A stretch of DNA of 64,000 nucleotides. Origin: Sambucus nigra. Its lineage: Eukaryota; Streptophyta; Magnoliopsida; Dipsacales; Adoxaceae. The notes under the pieces are model-generated. The model was not told the DNA's origin. It did not search any database and was given only the letters and a program-made list of their open reading frames with translations. Location: assembly GCA_949130495.1 (NCBI GenBank), contig OX422208.1:397008561-397072560 (forward strand), given 5' to 3'. Shown piece by piece: positions 19,209 through 29,900 of the stretch. How positions within the stretch are numbered: position 1 is the stretch's first letter; each line of letters opens with the position of its first letter. Both the position numbers and the translations under genes were made by a program.

Positions 19209-19646
19209 TTAATGGTACGTTAAGGGAACTAACCCTTGGTTGTGCATCCATACTCTCCCTATTAACAAATGATAGGAAGTTGCGCTTTCTTTTACATGGA
19301 ACTTGATATGGGAACTCAGATTTCCCATCATTATCCCCACGTTTACATACCCGATGCATTTGGAAGATTGATTATCGTAGCCCGAGATTACCAAGGGCAT
19401 AGGAACCAACCTTTCATCCAGAATATTAGCCGCGTGGAAGGAGTTGATTGGCATAATGTTGATGGAAGCACCCCCATCCATAAGAGTCCTGGCAAAGCTA
19501 ACCCCGTTAACACTGGCGGTTACATACAGAGGCCTATTATGGGGGGACCTTACAGCTCTATCCGCATCGCTGAACGTTACCTCTGATAGGAACTTCTTTA
19601 CCAGCCTGGACATGGGTCCCCTCCATCTTAGTGAGGGGACTGCATT
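19209..19646 (-). pseudogene. Aspartic protease of pol (degenerate)
   Basis: Minus-strand reading from just after a TGA (19647-19649) to a TAA (19209-19211). It carries the retropepsin active-site motif TLMDGGASINIMP and, about 65 residues later, the HLLIGRVWMH segment, equivalent to the family's ILGR/LLGR-type second motif. The catalytic Asp is present. The terminal TAA stands after LTYH, where related elements continue His-Gln-Cys, so it looks like a Gln codon turned to stop by C-to-T. Normally this enzyme cuts the gag-pol precursor during particle maturation. Confidence 0.88.
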
Positions 19647-19649
19647 TCA

Positions 19650-21477
19650 TCTTGCAATATCTAAGACCGCCTGAGTTATCTTCATTCTGCTCTCTTTCGG
19701 GATTCCCACTTGGTCGAAGAACCAAGTGAACTTTGGAGATTTTGACACTGCGCTACATTCTACGACTGGGTCCGTTTCCTCACCCTCAATGCTGTAGGCG
19801 TCTTCTACGTCCCTAGCACTTGCTTCATCATAAGCTAGAACTACGTTAGCCATTCCCCTGGTACAATGTTCCAGTGCCTTATCTAACTCCATTGTTGCCC
19901 TTCCCCCCTCCCGTTCTGCCTCCTTATCGTAGGCGGTTACAAGATTGGCCCCATGTGCCGGGAGTGGGTTATTGTTAACATTCCGTGGGGGGATTTGTAA
20001 TGTTCCTGCCTTCATGTACTTGTCGATGATTCTTCGCAGCGTGAAGCAGCTTTCTGTTGGATGCTGGACCTTTCGATGAACCTGACAATATTTGGGATCG
20101 GCCCTAGTTGCCGCGTCGGGCTCTTCCGCCGGGACACCCTTTGGTTCGTAAACCGTTCCGCCTTGGACCATTGCATTATAGCAACTCACAGCCTCCTCCA
20201 CCGTACAAGGTAACGGTGGCGGGTCTTCTCTATCCCTTCCGAACTTTCTTTTGTTATCCTTCCTCAGCGCCTTGCCCCCATCTTCCCTCTCGATATATCC
20301 CACCCGTGGGGCCTGAGACCTTCCTCCAATGGGTTGTATCGGCTGTCTGAACACCATGGGAGCTACTATCGGGCTAGGTCGCACCACCAAAGATATATTT
20401 CTTACGAATTTTAAGAATGCTAAAAATGTTCCCTCGCGTGTCTCATTGATTAGGTGACAGATATACTCAGGAAGTAATCCCTCAGCACAAATCTGTAGCA
20501 ACCTGGCCTCCTTAGCTTCTTCCCTTACATCGAGGGACCTTTCCCTAAACCTTCGAATATAGGCCACTACCTCTTCTCCTGGCCTTTGCCTCTCCCTGCC
20601 AAGTTGGGTTAGGGTGAACTCATCTTCTGCCAAGAAGAACTTTCGGACAAACAATACATGCATCTCCTCCCATGTAGAGACACTATTGGGAGGCAGATGA
20701 GAGTACCAGGTGTATGCTTTATCAGTCAGGGATTTGGAGAACTCCCTCAATCTAAGCTTTTTGTCATTGCAGTGCACTCCCAAGTGTTCAACGAAATGCT
20801 TAATGTGTTCCTTCGGGTTCCCACCCTTCCCTGAGTATTTTTCAAAGGTAGGGGGAATATAGTCCTTCGGGTAGGGTTCGTCATTGTACTCGTGGGGGTA
20901 AGGTGTTCAGAAGTCTTCGTAGACCGCTACCACCTCACCCACACCCTGCGAGGAAGCCTGCATGAACTTCAGCATCTCCTTCTGCATCTCTTTTCTCATC
21001 TCTTCCAAGGGCGAGGCTACTGGAGCCACCAACAACGGGGCCGAGGGTTGAGCTCTCATTGCAACCGAAGTGAACATTACCGGTAGTGCCATTGAAACTC
21101 CTGAGGTGCCCACAGTTGGATTCACAATAGAGGGTACACTTGCTGGGATCACTCCTGTAATACCTTCCCCTGATGGGGCCGATGGGGCCACTCCTGGTGT
21201 TACGAAGGCATTAGCGTCCAATCCTCCCAGCATAGTTGAAGCTACTGGGGTTTGCAAAAACTCATAAAATTTGCTCATGAGGAGCTCCATCTGGGCGGTC
21301 CCAACCCTGCGCTCGTGGAAGGTTGTGTCGCCCTGGGATGCCTAACGTTGTTGGTGCCAGAGGTACCTCTACTCGAGGAGCCCCATCTCTTAGGGCCTCT
21401 TGCTCTCTCGCAGCCTGTTCTTCATTATGCTGAATGTCATCGAAATTGAGTCTTCGAGTAGCATTATCTTGCGCCAT
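19650..21477 (-). pseudogene. gag (capsid/nucleocapsid), degenerate
   Basis: The ATG at 21475-21477 lies only 22 bp beyond the PBS and starts MAQDNATRRLNFDD. The frame is lost by an indel near 21350 and continues in a second frame (HERRVGTAQ, MELLMSKFYEF), which meets an in-frame TGA at 20907-20909. After it comes the retrotransposon gag domain: HCNDKKLRLREFSKSL, AYTWYSHLP, SWEEM-type region, then RRFRERSLD and CAEGLLPEYI. Near the C-terminus YCQVHRKVQHPTESC has the C-H-H-C spacing of the nucleocapsid zinc knuckle in plant Tat gag. A TGA at 19647-19649 separates gag from protease in the same frame; some families use such a stop naturally, others do not. Three lesions make an intact Gag impossible. 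Confidence 0.9.
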
Positions 21478-21499
21478 ACTCCTTATCTAGAAGTATGCC

Positions 21500-21517
21500 T
21501 CCCCAGCAGAGTCGCCA
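21500..21517 (-). other. Primer binding site, tRNA-Arg type
   Basis: On the minus strand it reads TGGCGACTCTGCTGGGGA. It begins with the TGG that pairs with the tRNA CCA end and lies two bases (AA on the given strand) from the LTR. This sequence is the tRNA-Arg PBS characteristic of Ogre/Tat elements, as I remember it. It fixes the element's orientation as minus. Confidence 0.92.
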
Positions 21518-21519
21518 AA

Positions 21520-22688
21520 TGTAGGAGGGTAATTTAGATTATATATGGAGGCATAACCCCTATTGAGTATGGTAATGACAAGTTAGTTGGCCAAAGCTTT
21601 GGATTAATGACAAAACATATAAACAGAACCCAATGAAGATAGACTCAGCTTAGGCTCACGAAGTCTCCCGTGTATTACTCAGGGAATAATAATGAACTTT
21701 AGAAGTGGCTTAGCTAGAGGGAGAGAGAAGTAACCATCCTAGATACACCTTGGTAGGCAGGTAGAAACACACCAAACACCCTCAAGAATCTCTGTCAAGT
21801 ATTAAAAGCTTTATAATAAATGACAATGGTGAGTGAGTAAACTCTCTGGTTTTGTAATAACTTCTGAACTCTCCAAAAATCTCTCTCCTTCGTCAAAGGT
21901 GGTTGGGGTCCTTAAATAGACCTCCACACCACCCCCGAGGCAACTCAGTCATTAAAACTATGAAAAGACATCCCTCATACTTTATGTCACAACATTAAAT
22001 GCCTGATGCACTAGTTGTCTCCATGTCATAAACATTAAATGCCAAGACATGCCTTTTGCATAACCACTGTGTGTCAGGGGGCTGTTGTCGCAGAGGTGGC
22101 TCACCAACTGCCTGACAACCCCAAATACCATGGTGGTTTACTCAAGTGCAGGTCTGACATTATTTAACTGGCTAGTGACATCACCTACAGTAGATGTGAC
22201 ATTAAGTAGAGGGCTACTTGGTTCATAACTCAATGCCCGATGGAACTCCAAGCTGCTCCGCTTGAGGTTCCACGGTGAGGGTCCTTCGGTGTTTTACCAG
22301 GTGTATCTAGTATGGTCAGGACAAGCCCCAACGGTGCCTTACTTCTCAAACCTCCAAACCAGGTCCCTCTAAAGTTCCCACGGTGAGGTCATTCGATAGA
22401 GCATGAAAGCTCTCCCAGGCCCTGCCAAGCCTGGTCTCTCGCAAGTACCGTTTGACCTCATACAAACTCTTTTGTTATTATCTTTACGTCATTACAACCG
22501 TTAAAGCTTACAGTCATCAATAATGAAAATACAATATGACTAATACAACAAGCTAAAATATGAGCTGCTACGCCGAGCTGCCTTGCTGAGTTGCCATGCT
22601 TGAGCTACCTCGATTGCATAATCTCAAACACTGTTGCTAACTGGGGATTTGTCCCTAATGTCAAGATTACCTTCAAGCCACCTCTACA
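21520..22688 (-). repeat. Element 5' LTR (right LTR, 1,169 bp)
   Basis: Begins beside the PBS with TGTAGGAGGG (given strand) and ends CTACA at the right target duplication. It aligns with 8229-9429 at about 97% by eye. It lacks about 30 bp near its upstream end (around 22682) that the left LTR has. That puts the loss in the first bases of U3, upstream of the TATA box. By position it is the transcriptional start LTR of the element. Confidence 0.95.
21911..21919 (-). promoter_or_regulatory. TATA box of the 5' LTR
   Basis: Reads CTATTTAAG on the minus strand, identical to the other LTR. Transcription would start about 30 bp downstream, near 21,885, leaving about 365 bp of R plus U5 before the PBS. 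It is the expected promoter for the gag-pol genomic RNA. Confidence 0.65.
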
Positions 22689-22693
22689 CTCTC
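22689..22693. other. Target site duplication, right copy (CTCTC)
   Basis: CTCTC follows the CTACA end of the right LTR and matches 8224-8228. The next bases, GAATCGGGAGACCC, complete the monomer interrupted at 8228. Confidence 0.95.
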
Positions 22694-23449
22694 GAATCGG
22701 GAGACCCGGGACTACGGGTCAGTTCCTACAAGTTACATTGGTCCCGTGCGATGTGGTCGTTCCTCCTACGGGGTCGTTTGGGGGCTGATTTAGGGTTTCA
22801 CCCTTTAACGGTCTGCTTTCAAGTATAAGTGTGATTTTTGCAAATAATCATCATACTCTCAAACCGAGAGAACCGAGACTACGCGATCAATTCCTACAAG
22901 TTATATTGGTCCCGTGCGAGGTGTTCGTGCCTCCTACGGGGTCGTTAGGGGGCTGGTTTGGGTTTTCACCATTTAGCGACCTATTTTCATGTCTAAGTGT
23001 GATTTTTGAAAATTATCATCATACTCTCAAACCGGGACACCCGAGACTACGTGGTCAGTTCCTACAAGTTACATTGGTCCCGTGCGAGGTGTTCGTGCCT
23101 CCTACGGGGTCGTTAGGGGTCTGGTTTGAGTTTTCATCCTTTAACGGGCAGTTTTCAAGTCTAAGTGTGATTTTTGCAAATTATTGTCATACTCTCAAAC
23201 CAGGAGACCCGAGACTACGCAGTCAGTTCCTACAAGTTACATTGGTCCCGTACGAGGTGTTCGTGCCTCCTATAGGGTCGTTTGGGGGCTAGTTTGGGTT
23301 TTCACCCTTTAACGGCCTGTTTTCAAGTCTAAGTGTGATTTTTGGAAATTATCATCATACTCTCAAATCGGGAGACCCGAGACTACGCGGTCAGTTCCTA
23401 TAAGTTACATTGGTCCCGTACGAGGTGTTCATGCCTCCTACGGGGTCGT

Positions 23450-26400
23450 TTGGGAGTTGATTTGAGTTTTCACCCTTTAACGGCCTGTTTTCAAGTCTAA
23501 GTGTGATTTTCTCAACTTATCATCATACCCTCGAACCAAGAGACCCAGGACTACGCGGTCAGTTCCTACAAGTTACGTTGGACCCGTGCGAGGTGTTCGT
23601 CCCTCCTACGGGGTCGTTTTGGGAGTTGATTTGAGTTTTCACCCTTTAACGGCCTGTTTTCAAGTCAAAGTGTGATCTTTGAAAATTATCATCATACCCT
23701 CAAACCGGGAGACCTGAGACTACGGGGTCAGTTCCTACAAGTTACATTGGTCCCGTACGAGGTGTTCGTTCCTCCTACGGGATCGTTTCGAGGCTGGTTT
23801 GGATTTTCACCCTTTAACAGGCTATTTCAAGTCTAAGTGTGATTTTTACAAATTATTGTCATACTCTCCAACCGGGAGACCCGGGACAACGCGGTCTGTT
23901 CCTGCAAGTTAGATGGGTTCCTTGCGAGGTGTTCGTGCCTCCTACGGGGTCGTTTGGAGGGTATTTTGAGTTCTCACCCTTTAACGGCCTCGTTTCAAGT
24001 CTAAGTGTGATTTTTACAAATTATCATCATACTCTCGAACCGGGAGACTCGTGACTACGCCGTCAGTTCCTACAAGTTACATTGGTCCCGTACGAGGTGT
24101 TCGTGCCTCCTACGGGGTCGTTTGGGAGTTGATTTGAGTTTTTACCCTTTAACGGCCTGTTTTCAAGTCTAAGTGTGATCTTTGCAAATTATCAACATAA
24201 CCTCGAACCGGGAGACCCGAGACTACGCGATCAATTCCTACAAGTTACATTGGTCCCATGCGAGGTGTTCGTGCCTCCTACGGGGTCCTTTGGAGGCTGG
24301 TTTGGATTTTCACCCTTTAACAGGCTATTTCAAGTCTAAGTGTGATTTTTACAAATTATCGTCATACTCTCCAACTGGGAGACCCGAGACAACGCGGTCT
24401 GTTCCTAAAAGTTACATGGGTCCCGTGCGAGGTGTTCGTGCCTCCTACGGGGTCGTTTGGGGGTTGGTTTGGGTTTTCACCCTTTAACGGGCTGTTTTCA
24501 AGCCTAAGTGTGATTTTTGCAAATTATCGTCACACTCTTAAACCGGGACACCCGAGACTACGTGGTCAGTTCCTACAAGTTACATTGGTCCCGTGCGAGG
24601 TGTTCGTGCCTCCTACGGGGTCGTTAGGGGGCTGGTTTGGGTTTTCACGCTTTATCAGGCAGTTTTCAAGTCTAAAAGTGATTTTTGCAAATTATCATCA
24701 TACTCTCAAACCAGGAGACCCGAGACTACGCAGTCAGTTCCTACAAGTTACATTGGTCCCGTACGAGGTGTTCGTGCCTCCTACTGGGTTGTTTGGGGGC
24801 TAGTTTGGGTTTTCACCCTTTAACGGCCTATTTTCAAGTCTAAGTGTGATTTTTGGAAATTATCGCCATACTCTCAAATCGGGAGACCCGAGACTACGCG
24901 GTCAGTTTCTACAAGTTCCATTGGTCCCGTACGAGGTGTTCGTGCCTCCTACGGGGTCGTTTGGTGGGTAGTTTGAGTTCTCTCCCTTTAACGGCCTGGT
25001 TTCAAGTCTAAGTGTGATTTTTACAAATTATCATCATACAATCGAACCGGGAGACTCGGGACTATGCGGTCAGTTCCTATAAGTTACATTGGTCCCGTAC
25101 GAGGTGTTCGTGCCTCCTACGGGGTCGTTTGGGAGTTGATTTGAGTTTTCACCCTTTAACGGCCTATTTTCAAGTCTAAGTGTGATTTTTGCAACTTATC
25201 TTCATACCCTCGAACCAAGAGACCCAGGACTACGCGGTCAGTTCCTACAAGTTACGTTGGACCCGTGCGAGGTGTTCGTCCCTCCTACGAGGTCGTTTTG
25301 GGAGTTGATTTGAGTTTTCACCCTTTAACGGCCTGTTTTCAAGTCAAAGTGTGATCTTTGAAAATTATCATCATACCCTCAAACCGGGAGACCTGAGACT
25401 ACGGGGTCAGTTCCTACAAGTTACATTGGTCCCGTACGAGGTGTTCGTGCCTCCTACGGGATCGTTTCGAGGCTGGTTTGGATTTTCACCCTTTAACAGG
25501 CTATTTCAAGTCTAAGTGTGATTTTTACAAATTATTGTCATACTCTCCAACCGGGAGACCCGGGACAACGCGGTCTGTTCCTGCAAGTTAGATGGGTTCC
25601 TTGCGAGGTGTTCGTGCCTCCTACGGGGTCGTTTGGAGGGTATTTTGAGTTCTCACCCTTTAACGGCCTCGTTTCAAGTCTAAGTGTGATTTTTACAAAT
25701 TATCATCATACTCTCGAACCGGGAGACTCGGGACTACGCCGTCAGTTCCTACAAGTTACATTGGTCCCGTACGAGGTGTTCGTGCCTCCTACGGGGTCAT
25801 TTGGGAGTTGATTTGAGTTTTTACCCTTTAACGGCCTGTTTTCAAGTCTAAGTGTGATCTTTGCAAATTATCAACATAACCTCGAACCGGGAGACCCGAG
25901 ACTACGCGATCAGTTCCTACAAGTTACATTGGTCCCGTGCGAGGTGTTCGTGCCTCCTACGGGGTCCTTTGGAGGCTGGTTTGGATTTTCACCCTTTAAC
26001 AGGCTATTTCAAGTCTAAGTGTGATTTTTACAAATTATCGTCATACTCTCCAACTGGGAGACCCGAGACAACGCGGTCTGTTCCTAAAAGTTACATGGGT
26101 CCCGTGCGAGGTGTTCGTGCCTCCTACGGGGTCGTTTGGGGGTTGGTTTGGGTTTTCACCCTTTAACGGGCTGTTTTCAAGCCTAAGTGTGATTTTTGCA
26201 AATTATCGTCACACTCTTAAACCGGGACACCCGAGACTACGTGGTCAGTTCCTACAAGTTACATTGGTCCCGTGCGAGGTGTTCGTGCCTCCTACGGGGT
26301 CGTTAGGGGGCTGGTTTGGGTTTTCACGCTTTAACAGGCAGTTTTCAAGTCTAAATGTGATTTTTGCAAATTATCATCATACTCTCAAACCAGGAGACCC

Positions 26401-26950
26401 GAGACTACGCAGTCAGTTCCTACAAGTTACATTGGTCCCGTACGAGGTGTTCGTGCCTCCTACTGGGTTGTTTGGGGGCTAGTTTGGGTTTTCACCCTTT
26501 AACGGCCTATTTTCAAGTCTAAGTGTGATTTTTGGAAATTATCGCCATACTCTCAAATCGGGAGACCCGAGACTACGCGGTCAGTTTCTACAAGTTCCAT
26601 TGGTCCCGTACGAGGTGTTCGTGCCTCCTACGGGGTCGTTTGGTGGGTAGTTTGAGTTCTCTCCCTTTAACGGCCTGGTTTCAAGTCTAAGTGTGATTTT
26701 TACAAATTATCATCATACTATCGAACCGGGAGACTCGGGACTATGCGGTCAGTTCCTATAAGTTACATTGGTCCCGTACGAGGTGTTCGTGCCTCCTACG
26801 GGGTCGTTTGGGAGTTGATTTCAGTTTTGACCCTTTAACGGCCTATTTTCAAGTCTAAGTGTGATTTTTGCAACTTATCTTCATACCCTCGAACCAAGAG
26901 ACCCAGGACTACGCGGTCAGTTCCTACAAGTTACGTTGGACCCGTGCGAG
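23450..26950. repeat. Ten-monomer tandem duplication, 1,679 bp unit
   Basis: The rare variant CTGCAAGTTAGATGGG occurs at 23902 and again at 25581. TATCGCCATA occurs at 24861 and 26540. Both pairs are 1,679 bp apart, which is ten monomers. Sampling 23840-24070 against 25519-25749 shows one difference in about 230 bp, so the copies are very young. Boundaries are approximate: the homology fades before 23,450 and after about 26,950. The end of the unit is present again at 33,48x-33,92x. Confidence 0.85.
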
Positions 26951-26959
26951 GTGTTCGTG

Positions 26960-29900
26960 CCTCCTACGGGGTCGTTTTGGGAGTTGATTTGAGTTTTCAC
27001 CCTTTAACGACCTGTTTTCAAGTCAAAGTGTGAACTTTGCAAATTATCATCATACCCTCGAACCGGGAGACCCGAGTCTACGCGGTCAGTTCCTACAAGT
27101 TACATTGGTCCCGTGCGACGTGTTCGTGCCTCCTACGGGGTCGTTTATAGGCTGGTTTGGATTTTCACCGTTTAACAGGCTATTTCAAGTCTAAGTGTGA
27201 TTTTTACAAATTATCGTCATACTCTCCAACCGGGAGACCCGAGACAAAGCGGTCTGTTCCTACAAGTTAGATGGGTCCCGTGCGAGGTGTTCGTGCCTCC
27301 TACGGGGTCGTTTGGGAGTTGATTTGAGTTTTCACCTTTTAACGGCCTGTTTTCAAGTCTAAGTGTGATTTTTGCAACTTATCATCATGCCCTCGAACCA
27401 AGAGACCCAGGACTACGCGGTCAGTTCCTACAAGTTACGTTGGACTGTACGAAGTGTTCGTGCCTCCTACGGAGTCGTTTTGGGAGTTGATTTGAGTTCA
27501 AAGTGTGAACTTTGCAAATTATCATCATACCCTCGAACCGGGAGACCTGAGACTACGCGGTCAGTTCCCACAAGTTACATTGGTCCCGTGCGAGGTGTTT
27601 GTGCCTCCTACGGGGTCGTTTGGAGGCTAGTTTGGATTTTCACCCTTTAACAGGCTATTTCAAGTCAAAGTGTGATTTTTACAAATTATCGTCATACTCT
27701 CCAACCGGGAGACCCGAGACAACGCGGTCTGTTCCTACAAGTTAGATGGGTCGTTTGGGGGTTGGTTTGGGTTTTCACCCTTTAACGGGCTGTTTTCAAG
27801 CCTAAGTGTGATTTTTGCAAATTATCGTCATACTCTCCAACTGGGAGACCCGGGACTACGCGATCAGTTCTTACAAATTACATTGGTCCCGTGCCAGGTG
27901 TTCGTGCCTCCTACGTGGTCGTTTGGAGGCTAGTTTGGGTTCTTATCCTTTAATGACCTGTTTTCAAGTCTAAGTGTGATTTTTGCAAATTATTGTCGTA
28001 CTCTCAAACCGGGAGACCCTAGACTATGTGGTCAGTTCCTACAAGTTCCACTGGTCCCGTGCGAGGTGTTCGTGCCTCCTACGGGGTCGTTTGGAGGGTA
28101 GTTTGAGTTCTCTCCCTTTAACGGCCTATTTTCAAGTCTAAGTGTGATTTCTTCAAATTATCATCATACTCTCAAACTGGGAGACCCGGGACTACGCGGT
28201 CAGTTCCTACAAGTTCCATTGGTCCCGTGCGAGGTGTTCGTGGCTCCTACGGGGTCGTTTGGGGGCTGGTTTGGGTTTTCACCCCTTAACGGGCTGTTTT
28301 CAAGTTTGCAGTGTGATTTTTGCAAATTATCATCATACTCTCTAACCGGGAGACCCGAGACTATGCGGTCAGTTCCTACAAGTTATATTGGACCCTTGCG
28401 AGGTGTTTGTGCCTCCTACGGGGTCGTTTGGGAGCTGGTTCGAGTTTCATCCTTTAACGGCGTGTTTTCAAGTCTAAGTGTGATCTTTGCAAATTATCGT
28501 CATACCCTTGAACCAAGAAACTCGGAACTACGCGGTTATTTCGTACAAGTTACATTGGTCCCGTGCGAGGTGTTCATGCCTCCTACGGGGTCGTTTGGGG
28601 GCTGCTTTGGGTTTTCACCCTTTAACGGGTTGTTTCAAGTCTAAGTGTGATTTTTGCAAATTATCATCATACTCTCCAACCGAGAGACCCAGGACTATGC
28701 GGTCAGTTCCTACAAGTTACATTGGTCCCGTGCGAGGTGTTCGTGCCTCCTACGGGGTCGTTTGGGGGCTGGTTTGGGTTTTCACCCTTTAACGGGATGT
28801 TTTCAAGTCTAAGTGTGATTTTGGAAAATTTTCATCGTACTCTCCAACCGGGAGACCCGGGACTACGTGGTCAGTTCCTACAAGTTACATTGGTCCCGTG
28901 CGAGGTGTTCATGCCTCCTACGGGGTCGTTTGGGGGCTGGTTTGGGTTTTCACCCTTTAACGGGCTGTTTTCAGGTCTAAGTGTGATTCTTGCAAATTAT
29001 CATCATACTCTCGAACCGGGAGACCCGGGACTACGCGGTCAGTTCCTTCAAGTTACATTAGACCCGTGCGAGGTGTTCGTGCCTCCTACGGGGTCGTTTG
29101 GGAGCTGGTTTGAGTTTTCACCCTTTAACGACCCGTTTTTAAGTGTAAGTGTAATTTTTGCAACTTATCATCATACTCTCGAACCAGGAGACCCGAGACT
29201 ACACGATCAGTTCCTATAAGTTACATTTATCCCATGCGAGGTGTTCGTGCCTCCTACGGGGTCATTTGGTGGTTGGTTTGGGTTTTCACCCTTTAACGGG
29301 CTATTTTCAAGTCTAAGTGTGATTTATCAAATTATTGTCAAACTCTCGAATTGGGAGACCCGGGGCTACGCGGTCAGTTCCTACAAGTTACATTGGTCCC
29401 GTGCGAGGTGGTCGTTCCTCCTACAGGGTCGTTTGGGGGCTGATTTGGGTTTTCACCCTTTAACAGTCTGCTTTCAAGTCTAAGTGTGATTTTTGCAAAT
29501 TATCATAATACTCTCAAACCGGGAGACCCGAGACTACGCGATCAGTTCCTACAAGTTACATTAGTCACGTGCGAGGTGTTCGTGCCTCCTACGAGGTCTT
29601 TAGGTGGTTGGTCTGGGTTTTCACCATTTAGCGGCCTGTTTTCAAGTCTAAGTGTGATTTTTGAAAATTACCGTCATACTCTCAAACCGGGACACTCGAG
29701 ACTACGCGGCCAGTTCTTACAAGTTACATTGGTCCCGCGCGAGGTGTTCGTGCCTCATACGGGGTCGTTAGGGGGCTAGTTTGGGTTTTCACCCTTTAAC
29801 GGGCAGTTTTCAAGTCCAAGTGTGATTTTTGCAAACTATCATCATACTCTCAAACCAGGAGACCCGAGACTACGCAGTCAGTTCCTACAAGTTACATTGG

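Larger units (their letters stand above)
8229..22688 (-). mobile_element. Tat-lineage Ty3/gypsy LTR retrotransposon, 14,460 bp, degenerate gag-pol, with antisense PMD gene
   Basis: Complete element with TG...CA ends, two LTRs about 97% identical by eye, a 5-bp target duplication, a PBS, a polypurine tract, and the domain order gag, protease, RT, RNase H, integrase. That order is the Ty3/gypsy order. The PBS next to the right LTR (TGGCGACTCTGCTGGGGA on the minus strand) is the tRNA-Arg type known from Ogre/Tat elements. No chromodomain is seen after the integrase. The large space between pol and the 3' LTR, occupied by an ORF on the opposite strand, is a known feature of some Tat elements. There is no extra ORF between PBS and gag, so it is not a typical Ogre. 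gag-pol is disrupted, so the copy cannot be autonomous. Insertion into the satellite was clean. Confidence 0.96.

Noticed and set aside
15157..21449. Plus-strand ORFs over the pol and gag region
   Set aside because: Antisense shadows of gag-pol; no domain recognised, and they stop and start with the degenerate pol frame.
8229..22688. Plus-strand orientation for the element, with the PMD ORF taken as its first gene
   Set aside because: The PBS beside the right LTR, the gag-pol order and the TATA box all read on the minus strand; the PMD gene is the antisense passenger.
22785..22805. Telomere-like TTTAGGG in some monomers (also near 37,435)
   Set aside because: Single-base variants of GTTTGGG in isolated monomers, not tandem telomere repeats.
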